A stretch of 64,000 nucleotides of DNA from Candidatus Peribacteria bacterium (GCA_943357175.1 CALRGE010000005.1:30830-94829), one strand, 5' to 3'. Numbered from the stretch's first letter, positions 9,716-17,582 are shown. Made by a program: numbers and translations. The notes: generated from the letters alone by a model not told the origin.

Positions 9716-10666
9716 ATGAAAATAGAAAATTTAACTTTCATGTACGGAGAAGACAGTTTTTCTCTTCAAAAAGAAGTCGACCGCTGGAAAAAAGGCTTCA
9801 TAGAAAAACATGGTGATTTAAACCTCTTAGAGATTGCAAACGGAGAAATTGAAGTGGCGGAATTACGATCCAACATCAGCTCCCTTCCCTTTCTTGGTGA
9901 AAAACGACTGATAATCCTGAAAGATTGCTTAAAAAAAGCTGAATTAAAAGAAGCTCTGGCAGATATTCCTAGTTCAACAGTAGTTTTGATTGCGGAAACA
10001 AATCCACCTGATAAACGTACTTCACTTTTCAAACATCTTTCTGTTGTTGCCACTGTCCGACTTTTCCTTCCTCCAAAAGGCGCACAACTGCGCACTTGGG
10101 TGGAAAGACGCACAGAATTTCATGAGGGTCATATTGATGGAAATGCAGCAGCATATCTAATTAATATTTGCGGCGAAAACCTTTGGAATCTTGATAATGA
10201 AATACAAAAACTTTGCCTTTACGCCCGCGGAGAATCAATTTCAATCGAGAAAATTGAGGAACTTGTAAGTGGAAACATTCAAGAATCCATTTTCAAAATG
10301 ATTGATGAGCTTTCTCAAAAAAGAGTTGCAGAAGTTTTGAGGCTACTCCGCCAACTACAAGAACAGGGCGAAGATGCCGGCTTTGTTTTTTCCATGATTG
10401 CACGCCAATTCCGTTTAATGCTTGAAGTCAAAGCTCTACTTGAAGAGCGCTACAATCCAAATATGCTTGCTTCGCGAGTGGGAATTGCGCCTTTCGTTGC
10501 GAATATCGTTAGCCGCCAGTGCAGAAATTTCACTTATGGCGAACTTCGCAAAGTAATGTCCGGTTTATTGAAAATTGACCGAAGATTAAAAACCGGCTTA
10601 CTCGAACTCAGCGCCAAAAACCAAGATCATTATTTATTGGAGATTGAGAGATTGTTTGTTGCCTGA
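9716..10666 (+). CDS. holA: DNA polymerase III subunit delta
   Basis: Clamp-loader subunit that opens the beta sliding clamp during replication. It has the HolA layout: an N-terminal RecA-like domain opening with LTFMYGEDSF (the degenerate P-loop region), a SLPFLGEKRLIIL strand typical of the family, a linker (PPKGAQLRTWV), a central helical domain (ENLWNLDNEIQKL) and a C-terminal collar domain. Length (316 aa) is usual. A TAGAAT hexamer at 9704-9709 ends only 6 bp before the ATG, so the message may be leaderless. No replication gene is adjacent. Confidence 0.9.
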   Translation: MKIENLTFMYGEDSFSLQKEVDRWKKGFIEKHGDLNLLEIANGEIEVAELRSNISSLPFLGEKRLIILKDCLKKAELKEALADIPSSTVVLIAETNPPDKRTSLFKHLSVVATVRLFLPPKGAQLRTWVERRTEFHEGHIDGNAAAYLINICGENLWNLDNEIQKLCLYARGESISIEKIEELVSGNIQESIFKMIDELSQKRVAEVLRLLRQLQEQGEDAGFVFSMIARQFRLMLEVKALLEERYNPNMLASRVGIAPFVANIVSRQCRNFTYGELRKVMSGLLKIDRRLKTGLLELSAKNQDHYLLEIERLFVA

Positions 10667-10680
10667 AAAATTGTGACTAT

Positions 10681-10709
10681 TTGATTTTGCATTCGGGCGA
10701 GATTAAACA
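10681..10709 (+). promoter_or_regulatory. Candidate promoter of the 57-aa gene
   Basis: TTGATT (10681-10686), 17-bp spacer, TAAACA (10704-10709). The predicted transcript would start at or next to the ATG at 10716. Confidence 0.4.
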
Positions 10710-10715
10710 CTATTT

Positions 10716-10889
10716 ATGCTTAATGGAAGTATATATACTAAGACTATGAAACGGTTAACAGACAATACAGATAAACTAGATTCATCCATTGAAAGAATGG
10801 ATATGCTATTAAGTCGAATAGACCCAAAACTACTTGCAAGTTTAGAAGAACAACTGTACGGCAAACTATACATTTCACAACCATCTTAA
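10716..10889 (+). CDS. Small hypothetical protein (57 aa; alternative start at 10746 gives 47 aa)
   Basis: Starts MLNGSIYTKTMKRLTDNTDK and continues as amphipathic helix (SSIERMDMLLSRIDPKLLAS), ending in YISQPS. No family recognised. A candidate promoter at 10681-10709 would give a leaderless message starting at 10716; an internal in-frame ATG lies at 10746. The last about 9 codons lie inside a dispersed repeat (10863-10940), so the C-terminus may have been replaced by repeat insertion. This is the only gene candidate in the 388-bp gap between holA and glnA. Moderate to low confidence. Confidence 0.4.
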   Translation: MLNGSIYTKTMKRLTDNTDKLDSSIERMDMLLSRIDPKLLASLEEQLYGKLYISQPS

Positions 10890-10940
10890 CCTGCAAAAAT
10901 CTGTGCACGTGCGGGAATGTATATTTAAACGTACAGTTCG
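10863..10940 (+). repeat. Dispersed repeat, copy A (about 78 nt)
   Basis: Aligns without gaps to 57793-57870; I count 59 of 78 identities by eye. Both copies hold the block CTGC-A/T-AAAATCTGTGC, a central GC palindrome (GCACGTGC at 10905-10912 here) and GTACA-containing ends. AACTGTACG before the copy (10852-10860) and CGTACAGTT near its end are inverted relative to each other. Confidence 0.6.
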
Positions 10941-10994
10941 GAATCCCACGCATGAGGACATGTAGTTTGGGTTTTTGAAGGACCGTAATCCCAG

Positions 10995-11032
10995 ATTAAA
11001 AAAGAAGAGATCATGATCTCTCCTTTTTTAAT
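10995..11032. terminator. Bidirectional terminator after glnA
   Basis: A 38-nt near-perfect palindrome with core AGAGATCATGATCTCT (11006-11021). It is flanked by an A-run and a T-run, so it reads as an intrinsic terminator on both strands. It lies 22 bp after the glnA stop (minus strand) and also closes the plus-strand side. Confidence 0.75.
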
Positions 11033-11054
11033 TCCAGGTCCGAAAAAATACAAA

Positions 11055-12476
11055 TTACATGTCCAAATATCTATCCACTTCCCACTGGCTTACATAAGTT
11101 CTGTATGAATTCCACTCAGCCATTTTTGCTTCGTAGAAATGATTGAAGAAATGTTCGCCCAAAGCGCTTCGCAAAACTTCATCATCGCGGAAGGCATCAA
11201 TCGCTTCTTTCAAAGTTCCGGCAACAGAAGTAACTTTCAACTTTTTCATTTCCTTTGGAGTCAATTCCCAAATGTTATCTTCAATTGGAGCAGGAGCAAC
11301 CATTCCCTTTTTAATTCCATCAATTCCAGCTGCAAGCATAACCGCAAAAGTGAGGTATGGGTTAGAAGCAGGATCTGGGCATCGAAGTTCACAACGAGTT
11401 GCCCTTGGAGCAGTGTGAGGAGTAACTCGAGGAATTCTAATTAGAGCAGATCTATTTCTCTGGCCCCAAGCAACGTTTACAGGTGCTTCGTAACCCACAA
11501 CAAGTCGTTTGTAAGAGTTTATTGTTGGGTTCATAATCGCGTTCATAGCTTTGATATGCACCATTTGACCTGCAATAAAACTCTTCGCTGTTGTTGAAAG
11601 TCCGTAAAGACCATCTTTGTCGTAGAATTTATTTAGACCGTCTTCAAGACCGGCAAGTGACTGGTGAACATGCATTCCACTTCCGTTAATTCCAAAAATC
11701 GGTTTTGGCATGAAAGTTGCCTGAAGTCCCATTCTTTGAGATATAGCCTTCAAAGTTAATTTGAAAGAAATTGCATTGTCGGCAGTTGCTAAAGCATCAC
11801 CGTATCTGAAATTAATTTCGTGCTGACCTGCAGCAACTTCATGGTGAAGCGCTTCAACCTCAATTCCCATCTCATCAAGTGCTAAACTCATCGTTCTTCT
11901 AATTTCAAGAGCAAGATCTGTAGTCTGATCAAAGTAACCAGCACCATCATGTGGATTCGGACCAAATGTTCCATCTTCATTCTTCTTGAACAAAAAGAAT
12001 TCCAACTCAGGACCAGTATTGAAGCTATAACCAAGCTTCTTGATTTCTGCGAGCTGTTTTTTGAGAATCTGGCGTGGATCACCCTCAAAAGCCTCTCCGT
12101 CTGGAAGGAAAACGTCGCAAATTAATCTTGCTGTTACATCATCTCCATTTTTAGTCCAAGGTAGAATACAAAATGTATTCAAGTCAGGTTTTAAATACAT
12201 ATCTGACTCTGTAATTCTTGTGAAACCTTCAATTGAAGATCCGTCGAACCAAACATTATTATCCATTGCCTCTTCAAGTTTATGAGCTGGAATTGTTACA
12301 GCTTTCAAAACACCAAGAATATCTGTGAATTGCATATCCACAAATTGAACTCCGTTTTCTTTTGCCATTTCAAGAACCATTTCTTTTGTTACCCCGGTTC
12401 GAGGGAATTTTTTGTGCTCTCTTCGCATAGCGCGAATTGAGTCTGTCTGGACTGCGCTTTGTGTGGCGGTTGTCAT
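11055..12476 (-). CDS. glnA: Glutamine synthetase, type I
   Basis: Makes glutamine from glutamate, ammonia and ATP; the main route of nitrogen assimilation. It has the beta-grasp N-terminus (FVDMQFTDILG), FDGSSIEGF, the metal-site block TGPELEFFLF, the His block HHEVAAGQHEINF, NGSGMHVHQSL, the ATP-site motif KRLVVGYEAPVNVAWG and the glutamate-loop region RCPDPASNPYL. Length of 473 aa is normal. The usual adenylylation-site block of the beta subtype is not seen, so it is closer to the alpha subtype. It is divergent from a TrmB-like regulator that could control it. The terminator is at 10995-11032. Confidence 0.95.
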   Translation of the reverse strand: MTTATQSAVQTDSIRAMRREHKKFPRTGVTKEMVLEMAKENGVQFVDMQFTDILGVLKAVTIPAHKLEEAMDNNVWFDGSSIEGFTRITESDMYLKPDLNTFCILPWTKNGDDVTARLICDVFLPDGEAFEGDPRQILKKQLAEIKKLGYSFNTGPELEFFLFKKNEDGTFGPNPHDGAGYFDQTTDLALEIRRTMSLALDEMGIEVEALHHEVAAGQHEINFRYGDALATADNAISFKLTLKAISQRMGLQATFMPKPIFGINGSGMHVHQSLAGLEDGLNKFYDKDGLYGLSTTAKSFIAGQMVHIKAMNAIMNPTINSYKRLVVGYEAPVNVAWGQRNRSALIRIPRVTPHTAPRATRCELRCPDPASNPYLTFAVMLAAGIDGIKKGMVAPAPIEDNIWELTPKEMKKLKVTSVAGTLKEAIDAFRDDEVLRSALGEHFFNHFYEAKMAEWNSYRTYVSQWEVDRYLDM

Positions 12477-12663
12477 TGGGGCGTTGTTAGGAAATACATT
12501 AGAGTTTTAGAGCCGAATACTAAGGTTTACAAGTTAAAATTTTCTTCGAAAATTGGCTGTCAGACACTTGCAACAAGCCTCTCTTGCCTTATCAATTCGA
12601 CCGGCATATGCTGTTGCTGATTTCGAGCTGTCGGAATTTTCTACAACACAAAAGCACTTGACC

Positions 12664-13398
12664 ATGGAATTAGTAGATGTCCTAATTGATATCGGGCTCA
12701 GTGATAAAGAATCTCGCGTTTATTTGGCGACACTTGAAATCGGTGCCTCACCAGCATCTGAAATCGCAGTCCGCTCTAAAATGAATCGTGTTAGTTGCTA
12801 TGACATTCTCGAAAAGCTCATCAAACGCGGCTTTATTTCGACTTACAACCAAAACAAAATTAAGTTTTTTAACGCAATCGATCCAGATGAAATCAGAAAT
12901 TCATACCGCCAGAAATATATGAACCTGAAATCTGCTCTGCCTGATCTTCGCCGCCTCCACGGAAAAACCTCTCACCCACGAGTTACATATTATGAAGGCC
13001 TCGCTGCGATAAAAAAAATCTACTCCGACACACTAACTGCAAAATCTGAAATTTTAAACTACGCCGACTCAAAACTGATTCGCCAGCACTGGCCAAATTA
13101 CGACGACGAATACGTGAATGAAAGGGTGAAGCGAAAAATCTATCTGCGGGGAATTGCTCCAAAAGATTCACATGGTGAATTAGTTGCACTCGAAAACAAA
13201 ATCCGCCACCGCGAAATCCGCCTAGTCACTCCTGGTGAATTTTCCTTCGCCAACGAAATCAACATTTACGACGACAAAGTCTCAATCATCTCCTTCGGCT
13301 CCGACTTATTAGGAATGATAATTGAAAGCCACGAAATAGCAGATACGCAAAGAGCAATCTTTAAGATGGCCTGGGAGTTTGCCAAATTAGCAGGTTAA
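12664..13398 (+). CDS. TrmB-family transcriptional regulator
   Basis: DNA-binding regulator. Residues 1-75 form a winged helix-turn-helix of TrmB type (LIDIGLSDKESRVYLATLEIG, then RSKMNRVSCYDILEKLIKRG). A linker helix and a C-terminal domain follow (SEILNYADSKLI, ISFGSDLLGMIIE), like the TrmB/PLD-like sensor half. The frame is open to 12553, but that extension would start at TTG and gives an untypical N-terminus, so ATG 12664 (244 aa) is preferred. It is divergent from glnA, so control of glutamine synthesis is possible; TrmB proteins usually sense sugars. The ligand is unknown. Confidence 0.8.
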   Translation: MELVDVLIDIGLSDKESRVYLATLEIGASPASEIAVRSKMNRVSCYDILEKLIKRGFISTYNQNKIKFFNAIDPDEIRNSYRQKYMNLKSALPDLRRLHGKTSHPRVTYYEGLAAIKKIYSDTLTAKSEILNYADSKLIRQHWPNYDDEYVNERVKRKIYLRGIAPKDSHGELVALENKIRHREIRLVTPGEFSFANEINIYDDKVSIISFGSDLLGMIIESHEIADTQRAIFKMAWEFAKLAG

Positions 13399-13428
13399 AT
13401 TTTACTCATATGAGCAAATTTACAGGTG

Positions 13429-13707
13429 CTATTCATAAACACATTCCGCGGCATACTGCATCTGGTTTTTTTGGCCTTCACTAACGACTACTCCATCCAA
13501 AACAATCCTAAAAGCCACAGCAAATTTACCAGTATACTCTCGCAAGTCAGAATCATAACTACAAAGTAAAAAACCAACATCTTGGGATTCAAAAATCATC
13601 CTTGCTCGCTCAGCATCAGGAAAATCTTTCTCTGCATGTTTTTGAAATTGTCCCAATTCTGAACCAGGATTTTCTTGAACGGCTAGATGTAATTCGTATG
13701 TGTCCAT
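13429..13707 (-). CDS. Hypothetical protein (92 aa)
   Basis: Starts MDTYELHLAVQENPGSELGQ; acidic and soluble, with a predicted alpha/beta pattern (GFLLCSYDSDLREYTGKFAV and AFRIVLDGVVV). No family recognised. It sits alone, convergent to the TrmB-like gene with a 30-bp gap and divergent from the lipoprotein gene. A palindrome CTCATATGAG lies in the convergent gap. Good composition makes it likely to be a real gene. Confidence 0.6.
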   Translation of the reverse strand: MDTYELHLAVQENPGSELGQFQKHAEKDFPDAERARMIFESQDVGFLLCSYDSDLREYTGKFAVAFRIVLDGVVVSEGQKNQMQYAAECVYE

Positions 13708-13750
13708 TTTTTCTTTTATAGGAAGCGAATCCTAAAACAAAGTTGCAAAT

Positions 13751-13779
13751 TTTACAAGTAAATTAAAAAAGCCTAAACT
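13751..13779 (+). promoter_or_regulatory. Promoter of the His-rich lipoprotein gene
   Basis: TTTACA (13751-13756), 17-bp spacer, TAAACT (13774-13779), ending 6 bp before the ATG, so the mRNA is probably leaderless. Same hexamers and spacing as before ybaB (32617-32645), with shared AGTAAA-type bases after the -35. Confidence 0.6.
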
Positions 13780-13785
13780 CAAAAC

Positions 13786-14559
13786 ATGAAAAAAATCGCA
13801 ATTTTAAGCATTTTCTTACTAATCAGTTCCTGCACAAGATCAGATTATAAATTTGAAATTCTTTCCGGTACGAAAAATCTTGAAGCAGGTAATACAGAAA
13901 TGAATTATCAAATTAAAGACGGCGAAGAGATCTTAAAAAGTTTTGCTATCGTACACGAAAAAATAATGCATTTTATTGTTGTTAGAAATGATCTGCAAGA
14001 CTTTCAACATCTGCATCCATCTTATGATGAAAATACCGGAGAATTTTCTATAGATTTAAATCTTCCCAACGAAGGAGACTACCGTTTGTTCGCAGACTTC
14101 ACGCCAACAGGAAAGAAATCACCTGTAACTTTATTTCAAGATATTACAATCGGTGACGCAAAGGATACAGAGCCTGTAGTTATAGATTCAAATAATGTGA
14201 AAAACACGGGAGATTACGAAGTAACTTATTCATTTCCAAAAGAAATAGAAGCTGGAACGGCGATTAAATATACACTCGAAATAAAAAAAGCCGGGATTGA
14301 TGTAAATAATCTTGAAATGTATCTCGGAGGACTTGCACATGGATTAATAATCAAAAAAGAAGACCTGGATTTTATCCACTCCCACAATCTTAATAACGAC
14401 ATAAAAGGACCAAAAATTGATTTTGAAACGGTATTCCCGGAATCCGGAATTTATAAAATATTCACACAATTCCAGCATGAAGGTCAGATTATAACTTCAG
14501 AATATGTAATAGAGGTAAAAGAAAATAAATCAGGGGCTTCTTCATCAATGAAGCACTAG
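13786..14559 (+). CDS. Lipoprotein with His-rich motifs, possible metal-related
   Basis: The N-terminus MKKIAILSIFLLISSC is a lipoprotein signal with lipobox (ISSC, Cys 16). Two similar beta-sandwich-like halves follow. The first carries HEKIMHFIVVRNDL, FQHLHP and GDYRLFADFTP; the second carries LGGLAHGLIIK, FIHSHNL and GIYKIFTQFQHEG. These blocks match a family of exported proteins often found near copper or heavy-metal resistance genes, from memory. The paired His residues suggest metal binding. No transporter lies next to it. It stands between an own promoter (13751-13779) and that of efp. Confidence 0.65.
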   Translation: MKKIAILSIFLLISSCTRSDYKFEILSGTKNLEAGNTEMNYQIKDGEEILKSFAIVHEKIMHFIVVRNDLQDFQHLHPSYDENTGEFSIDLNLPNEGDYRLFADFTPTGKKSPVTLFQDITIGDAKDTEPVVIDSNNVKNTGDYEVTYSFPKEIEAGTAIKYTLEIKKAGIDVNNLEMYLGGLAHGLIIKKEDLDFIHSHNLNNDIKGPKIDFETVFPESGIYKIFTQFQHEGQIITSEYVIEVKENKSGASSSMKH

Positions 14560-14565
14560 CAAAAT

Positions 14566-14593
14566 TTGACTATCAAGAGAAAAACCGTAAAAT
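14566..14593 (+). promoter_or_regulatory. Promoter of efp
   Basis: TTGACT (14566-14571), 16-bp spacer, TAAAAT (14588-14593), 21 bp before the ATG at 14615. Close to the sigma70 consensus. Confidence 0.65.
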
Positions 14594-14614
14594 GAAGCAG
14601 AAATAACCCATTTT

Positions 14615-15175
14615 ATGGCACAATCAATTACAGACTTAAAAGTAGGTGTGGTACTGAATCACTCGAATGCTCCTTACCAAATCATTTCGAACTCATTCAT
14701 GCGAACAGCGCAGAGAAAGCCGGTTATGAGAACAAAACTTAAGAACTTGATGAACGGAAATGTGATGGAGAAAACTTTTATAGCTGGTGAATCTTTTGAA
14801 GTTGCAGATGTAGGACGAAAAACAATCCAGTTCCTATATAAGGACTCAGACAATGCATATTTTATGGACAGCGAAAATTTCGATCAGTTCAGTTTCACTC
14901 TTGAAAGCCTTGGTGACATGGCAAATTACCTTCAAGACGGAAAAGAAATGACAGCTTTAATGTACGAAGGAAGACCAATTTCTATCCAACTTCCACCAAA
15001 AGTGGAATTGAAAGTTGTTGAAACTACTCCTGGAATCAAAGGCGACCGAGCTCAAAGCGGTACAAAAATTGCTATCGTTGAATCCGGCGCGTCAGTAAAC
15101 GTTCCCCTATTCGTAAACGAAGGCGATATGATCCGTGTGAACACAGAAACTGGAGAATATGTGGAGAGGGCTTAA
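14615..15175 (+). CDS. efp: Elongation factor P with an unusual tip loop
   Basis: Relieves ribosome stalling at polyproline codons. All three OB/KOW-like domains are present at normal length (186 aa): VRTKLKN-like MRTKLKNLMNG in domain I, TIQFLYKDSDNAYFMD in domain II, and GDRAQSGTKIAIVESG plus VPLFVNEGDMIRVNTETGEYVER in domain III. The tip loop, where Escherichia coli has PGKGQA with the modified Lys34, reads TAQRKP here, so Gln33 aligns with Lys34. Arg34 and Lys35 follow. None of the known modification enzymes (EpmA/B, EarP, YmfI) is in the window. The family is certain; the mode of activation is not. Confidence 0.95.
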   Translation: MAQSITDLKVGVVLNHSNAPYQIISNSFMRTAQRKPVMRTKLKNLMNGNVMEKTFIAGESFEVADVGRKTIQFLYKDSDNAYFMDSENFDQFSFTLESLGDMANYLQDGKEMTALMYEGRPISIQLPPKVELKVVETTPGIKGDRAQSGTKIAIVESGASVNVPLFVNEGDMIRVNTETGEYVERA

Positions 15176-15703
15176 TTAAGCCTCAAGCACAGCAACTCTT
15201 TCCTCAGTTCTTTTGTGATTTTCAATTAAGATCGCCATTTCCTGTTCCAATCTCACTAAGGCACCTTTTGTATCGTCGTGGAATTTTAGGTTGAGGGAAC
15301 GAAAGTCGGTGAAATCTTTTTCTGTGACAAGCACATTAAGATTAACTCGATGATCGATAACTTCAACCACAACATTGTGAAGAGTTTTCTCAACATCACA
15401 GAGGCGCTGTTCAACAAGGATAAGTGTTGATTCAACACGACCTAACCTTGCTTCGACTTTATCTAGTTTGCGCTCGAGTTTATCCATTCTAGCTTCAATT
15501 GCATCCATTCTCTTCTCTAGCTTATCCATACGTGCTTCTATTTTATCCATTCGTTTTTCGATGGCATCCATTCTGGCTTCTATTTTATCCATACGAACTT
15601 CAAGTTTACCAAGTCTTTGATCTACTTGATCTAACCTAAGATTAATATTTACTTTTAGCTCATTTATAGCCTCAAGTATTACTGTGATTTCATTTTGTGT
15701 CAT
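15176..15703 (-). CDS. Coiled-coil protein with tandem heptad repeats (175 aa)
   Basis: Residues about 25-100 are a long coiled coil made of nearly identical units such as RMDKIEARMDAIEKRMDKIE. The units are visible in the DNA as direct repeats of about 21 and 42 bp (15480-15600). A second helical region follows, ending EERVAVLEA. No membrane segment is seen. Similar DUF1640-like or phage-tail-associated coiled coils exist, but I cannot assign a family. The promoter has an operator-like palindrome over the -10 (15713-15727) and CAGGA repeats just upstream, so it looks regulated. It is convergent with efp, with adjacent stop codons. Confidence 0.7.
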   Translation of the reverse strand: MTQNEITVILEAINELKVNINLRLDQVDQRLGKLEVRMDKIEARMDAIEKRMDKIEARMDKLEKRMDAIEARMDKLERKLDKVEARLGRVESTLILVEQRLCDVEKTLHNVVVEVIDHRVNLNVLVTEKDFTDFRSLNLKFHDDTKGALVRLEQEMAILIENHKRTEERVAVLEA

Positions 15704-15712
15704 ACATGTATT

Positions 15713-15747
15713 GGTTAAGTATTAACCACCTAATTTTAATGAGTAAA
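15713..15747 (-). promoter_or_regulatory. Promoter with overlapping palindrome, coiled-coil gene
   Basis: On the minus strand, TTTACT (15742-15747), 17-bp spacer and TAATAC (15719-15724). The palindrome GGTTAATACTTAACC (15713-15727) covers the -10, as expected for a repressor operator. Confidence 0.5.
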
Positions 15748-15773
15748 TCTGAATAAGTCCTGAATTTTTCCTG
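15747..15773 (-). promoter_or_regulatory. CAGGA direct repeats, 11-bp period (site 1)
   Basis: Minus strand: CAGGA at 15773-15769, CAGGA at 15762-15758, and an imperfect CAGAT at 15751-15747, each exactly 11 bp apart and ending at the -35 of the coiled-coil gene. Related to the sites at 50132-50158 and 57183-57198. Confidence 0.55.
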
Positions 15774-15780
15774 CAATAAT

Positions 15781-15999
15781 TCACTTAAAAGTTTCCCTTA
15801 ACTCATCCTGTTTTCTTAAAATATCACTAGCTTTACAAAACATAGCCAACTCTTCAGTACTCATCGATTCAAGAAAATATTTTCGCTCTTCTTCCGCTTT
15901 TGCGGCAAAATACTTTTTAAAGTAAAAATCGATCTGTTCACTAATCTTATCAATTTTTTTGTTTAAGTTTGCCAATTCATTTAAAGTTGCGTCTTGCAT
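15781..15999 (-). CDS. Small coiled-coil protein (72 aa)
   Basis: Reads MQDATLNELANLNKKIDKISEQ, then a basic/aromatic stretch (FYFKKYFAAKAEEERKYF) and a helix ending DELRETFK. Predicted all-helical, soluble, no family recognised. It lies 77 bp upstream of the 175-aa coiled-coil gene on the same strand, and both may interact. Its own promoter (16051-16078) carries an operator-like palindrome. Confidence 0.6.
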   Translation of the reverse strand: MQDATLNELANLNKKIDKISEQIDFYFKKYFAAKAEEERKYFLESMSTEELAMFCKASDILRKQDELRETFK

Positions 16000-16029
16000 A
16001 TATTTGCAGGTAAAAACTAATAAATTTCG

Positions 16030-16078
16030 GGGAAGTACGTGGGACTTCCCACTATAAACGAAGATGCGAAACGGTCAA
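16030..16078 (-). promoter_or_regulatory. Promoter with operator-like overlapping palindromes
   Basis: Minus strand: TTGACC (16073-16078), 16-bp spacer, TATAGT (16051-16056). The palindrome GTGGGAAGTCCCAC (16052-16039) starts at the edge of the -10. A second inverted repeat, GGGAAGT-N7-ACTTCCC (16030-16050), shares bases with it, so only one of the two hairpins can form at a time. Confidence 0.5.
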
Positions 16079-16115
16079 GAAACGCGACTTTACCAACTTG
16101 AAAGTTTGAGTCATT

Positions 16116-17582
16116 CTAAATCTTAGGTCTCATCTTACCCCAATCTGTCACTTGCTCGAAAGCAGCGGCGGTTTGTAAAATTAGACTTTCACTCCACATC
16201 GGGCCCATTATTTGTAAACCAATTGGAAGACCTTTAGAAGAAAATCCACAAGGAATGGAAATTCCAGGAATTCCAGCAGCAGAAGGCGGAATTGTGAGAG
16301 CATCGGCAAGATACATCGCAAGAGGATTCGCAGCTTTTTCACCAACCTTAAATGCAGGTGTTGGTGAAGTTGGAGCCATCATTACATCAACTTCTTTAAA
16401 AGCTCTGTCAAAATCCTGAATAATTAAGGTTCGAGCTCGCTGAGCCTGCTTGTAATAAGCGTCGGCATAACCTGCAGAAAGCACGAAAGTTCCAACCATG
16501 ATTCTGCGCTTAATCTCACTACCAAAACCTTCCCCACGACTTCGTTTGTAATAATCTATCAAATCGGCAACTTCGCCATCAGGCTTGTGGCCAAAACGAA
16601 TTCCATCATATCGAGATAAATTTGTGGAAAGTTCACCAGGCATTGTCACGTAGTAAACCGCAACTCCATATTTTGTCATCGGTAAACTGATTTCGCTTAT
16701 TATCGCACCCATTTTTTCATATTCTTTCACGGCCGCCATAACAGCATCTCTCACTTCCTGTTCAACACCTTCGGCAAAATATTCTTTCGGCACACCAATT
16801 CGAAGTCCCTTCACTCCCTTTGCAAGATTCGCCGTATAATCAGGAACCTCAACTTGAGGAGTTGTTGAATCAAATTTATCAGGACCGGCAATTGCATTCA
16901 TAATAATTGCTGCATCTTGAGCAGTTCGTGCAAATGGACCAACTGTATCCCAACTCGAAGCCATGGCCGTCACACCAAATCTGCTAACTCGCCCGTATGT
17001 AACCTTCAAACCAACACAACCTGAAAGCGAAGCTGGCTGACGAATTGATCCTCCAGTATCAGTTCCCAAAGCAAAGTAAACTTGGCCGGCAGCAACCGCA
17101 GAAGTACTTCCACCAGAAGATCCACCAGGCACATATTCCGGATTCCACGGATTCAAACTAGGCCCAAAAGCTGAAGTTTCTGTCGAAGCGCCACAAGCAA
17201 ATTGATCAAGATTATTTTTTCCTAAAAGCACATAGCCGTTATCTAATAATCGCTGTGTTGCAGTTGATTCATAAGGCGGCACAAAATTTTCAAGCATTTT
17301 TGAAGAGCAAGTCGAACGAATTCCTCGAGTATTAAAGAGATCTTTCATTCCGGCCGGCACACCTTCCAGTGGAAGAATTTCTTCACCAGCTGCAATTTTT
17401 TTATCAGCCAATGCCGCACGCGCATATGCGTGATCTTCAGTCAAAGTTAAGAAATTATGCAGCTTTCCGTCAGTCGCTTTAATGCGTGCGTAAGAAGAAT
17501 CAACAAGATCTTTTGAAGAGAATTTTTTCGCCTTCAAACCCTCGTGAACCTCCGCAATTGTTAGCCAGTGTAAGTCTGTCAT
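16116..17582 (-). CDS. gatA: Asp/Glu-tRNA(Asn/Gln) amidotransferase subunit A
   Basis: Amidase that releases ammonia from glutamine for the transamidation of Glu-tRNA(Gln) or Asp-tRNA(Asn). The Ser-cisSer-Lys triad is visible: Lys in LEGVPAGMKDLFN, then the Gly/Ser-rich amidase signature VPGGSSGGSTSAVAAG and TDTGGSIRQPAS. Length (488 aa) is usual. The start overlaps the gatC stop by 4 bp (ATGA), so the two are translationally coupled. The partner gatB is not in this window. A complete GatCAB route would mean the cell makes Gln-tRNA and/or Asn-tRNA indirectly. Confidence 0.95.
   Translation of the reverse strand: MTDLHWLTIAEVHEGLKAKKFSSKDLVDSSYARIKATDGKLHNFLTLTEDHAYARAALADKKIAAGEEILPLEGVPAGMKDLFNTRGIRSTCSSKMLENFVPPYESTATQRLLDNGYVLLGKNNLDQFACGASTETSAFGPSLNPWNPEYVPGGSSGGSTSAVAAGQVYFALGTDTGGSIRQPASLSGCVGLKVTYGRVSRFGVTAMASSWDTVGPFARTAQDAAIIMNAIAGPDKFDSTTPQVEVPDYTANLAKGVKGLRIGVPKEYFAEGVEQEVRDAVMAAVKEYEKMGAIISEISLPMTKYGVAVYYVTMPGELSTNLSRYDGIRFGHKPDGEVADLIDYYKRSRGEGFGSEIKRRIMVGTFVLSAGYADAYYKQAQRARTLIIQDFDRAFKEVDVMMAPTSPTPAFKVGEKAANPLAMYLADALTIPPSAAGIPGISIPCGFSSKGLPIGLQIMGPMWSESLILQTAAAFEQVTDWGKMRPKI

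Noticed and set aside
15480..15600. CRISPR-like direct repeats
   Set aside because: The repeats are in-frame heptad codons of a coiled coil, without spacers.
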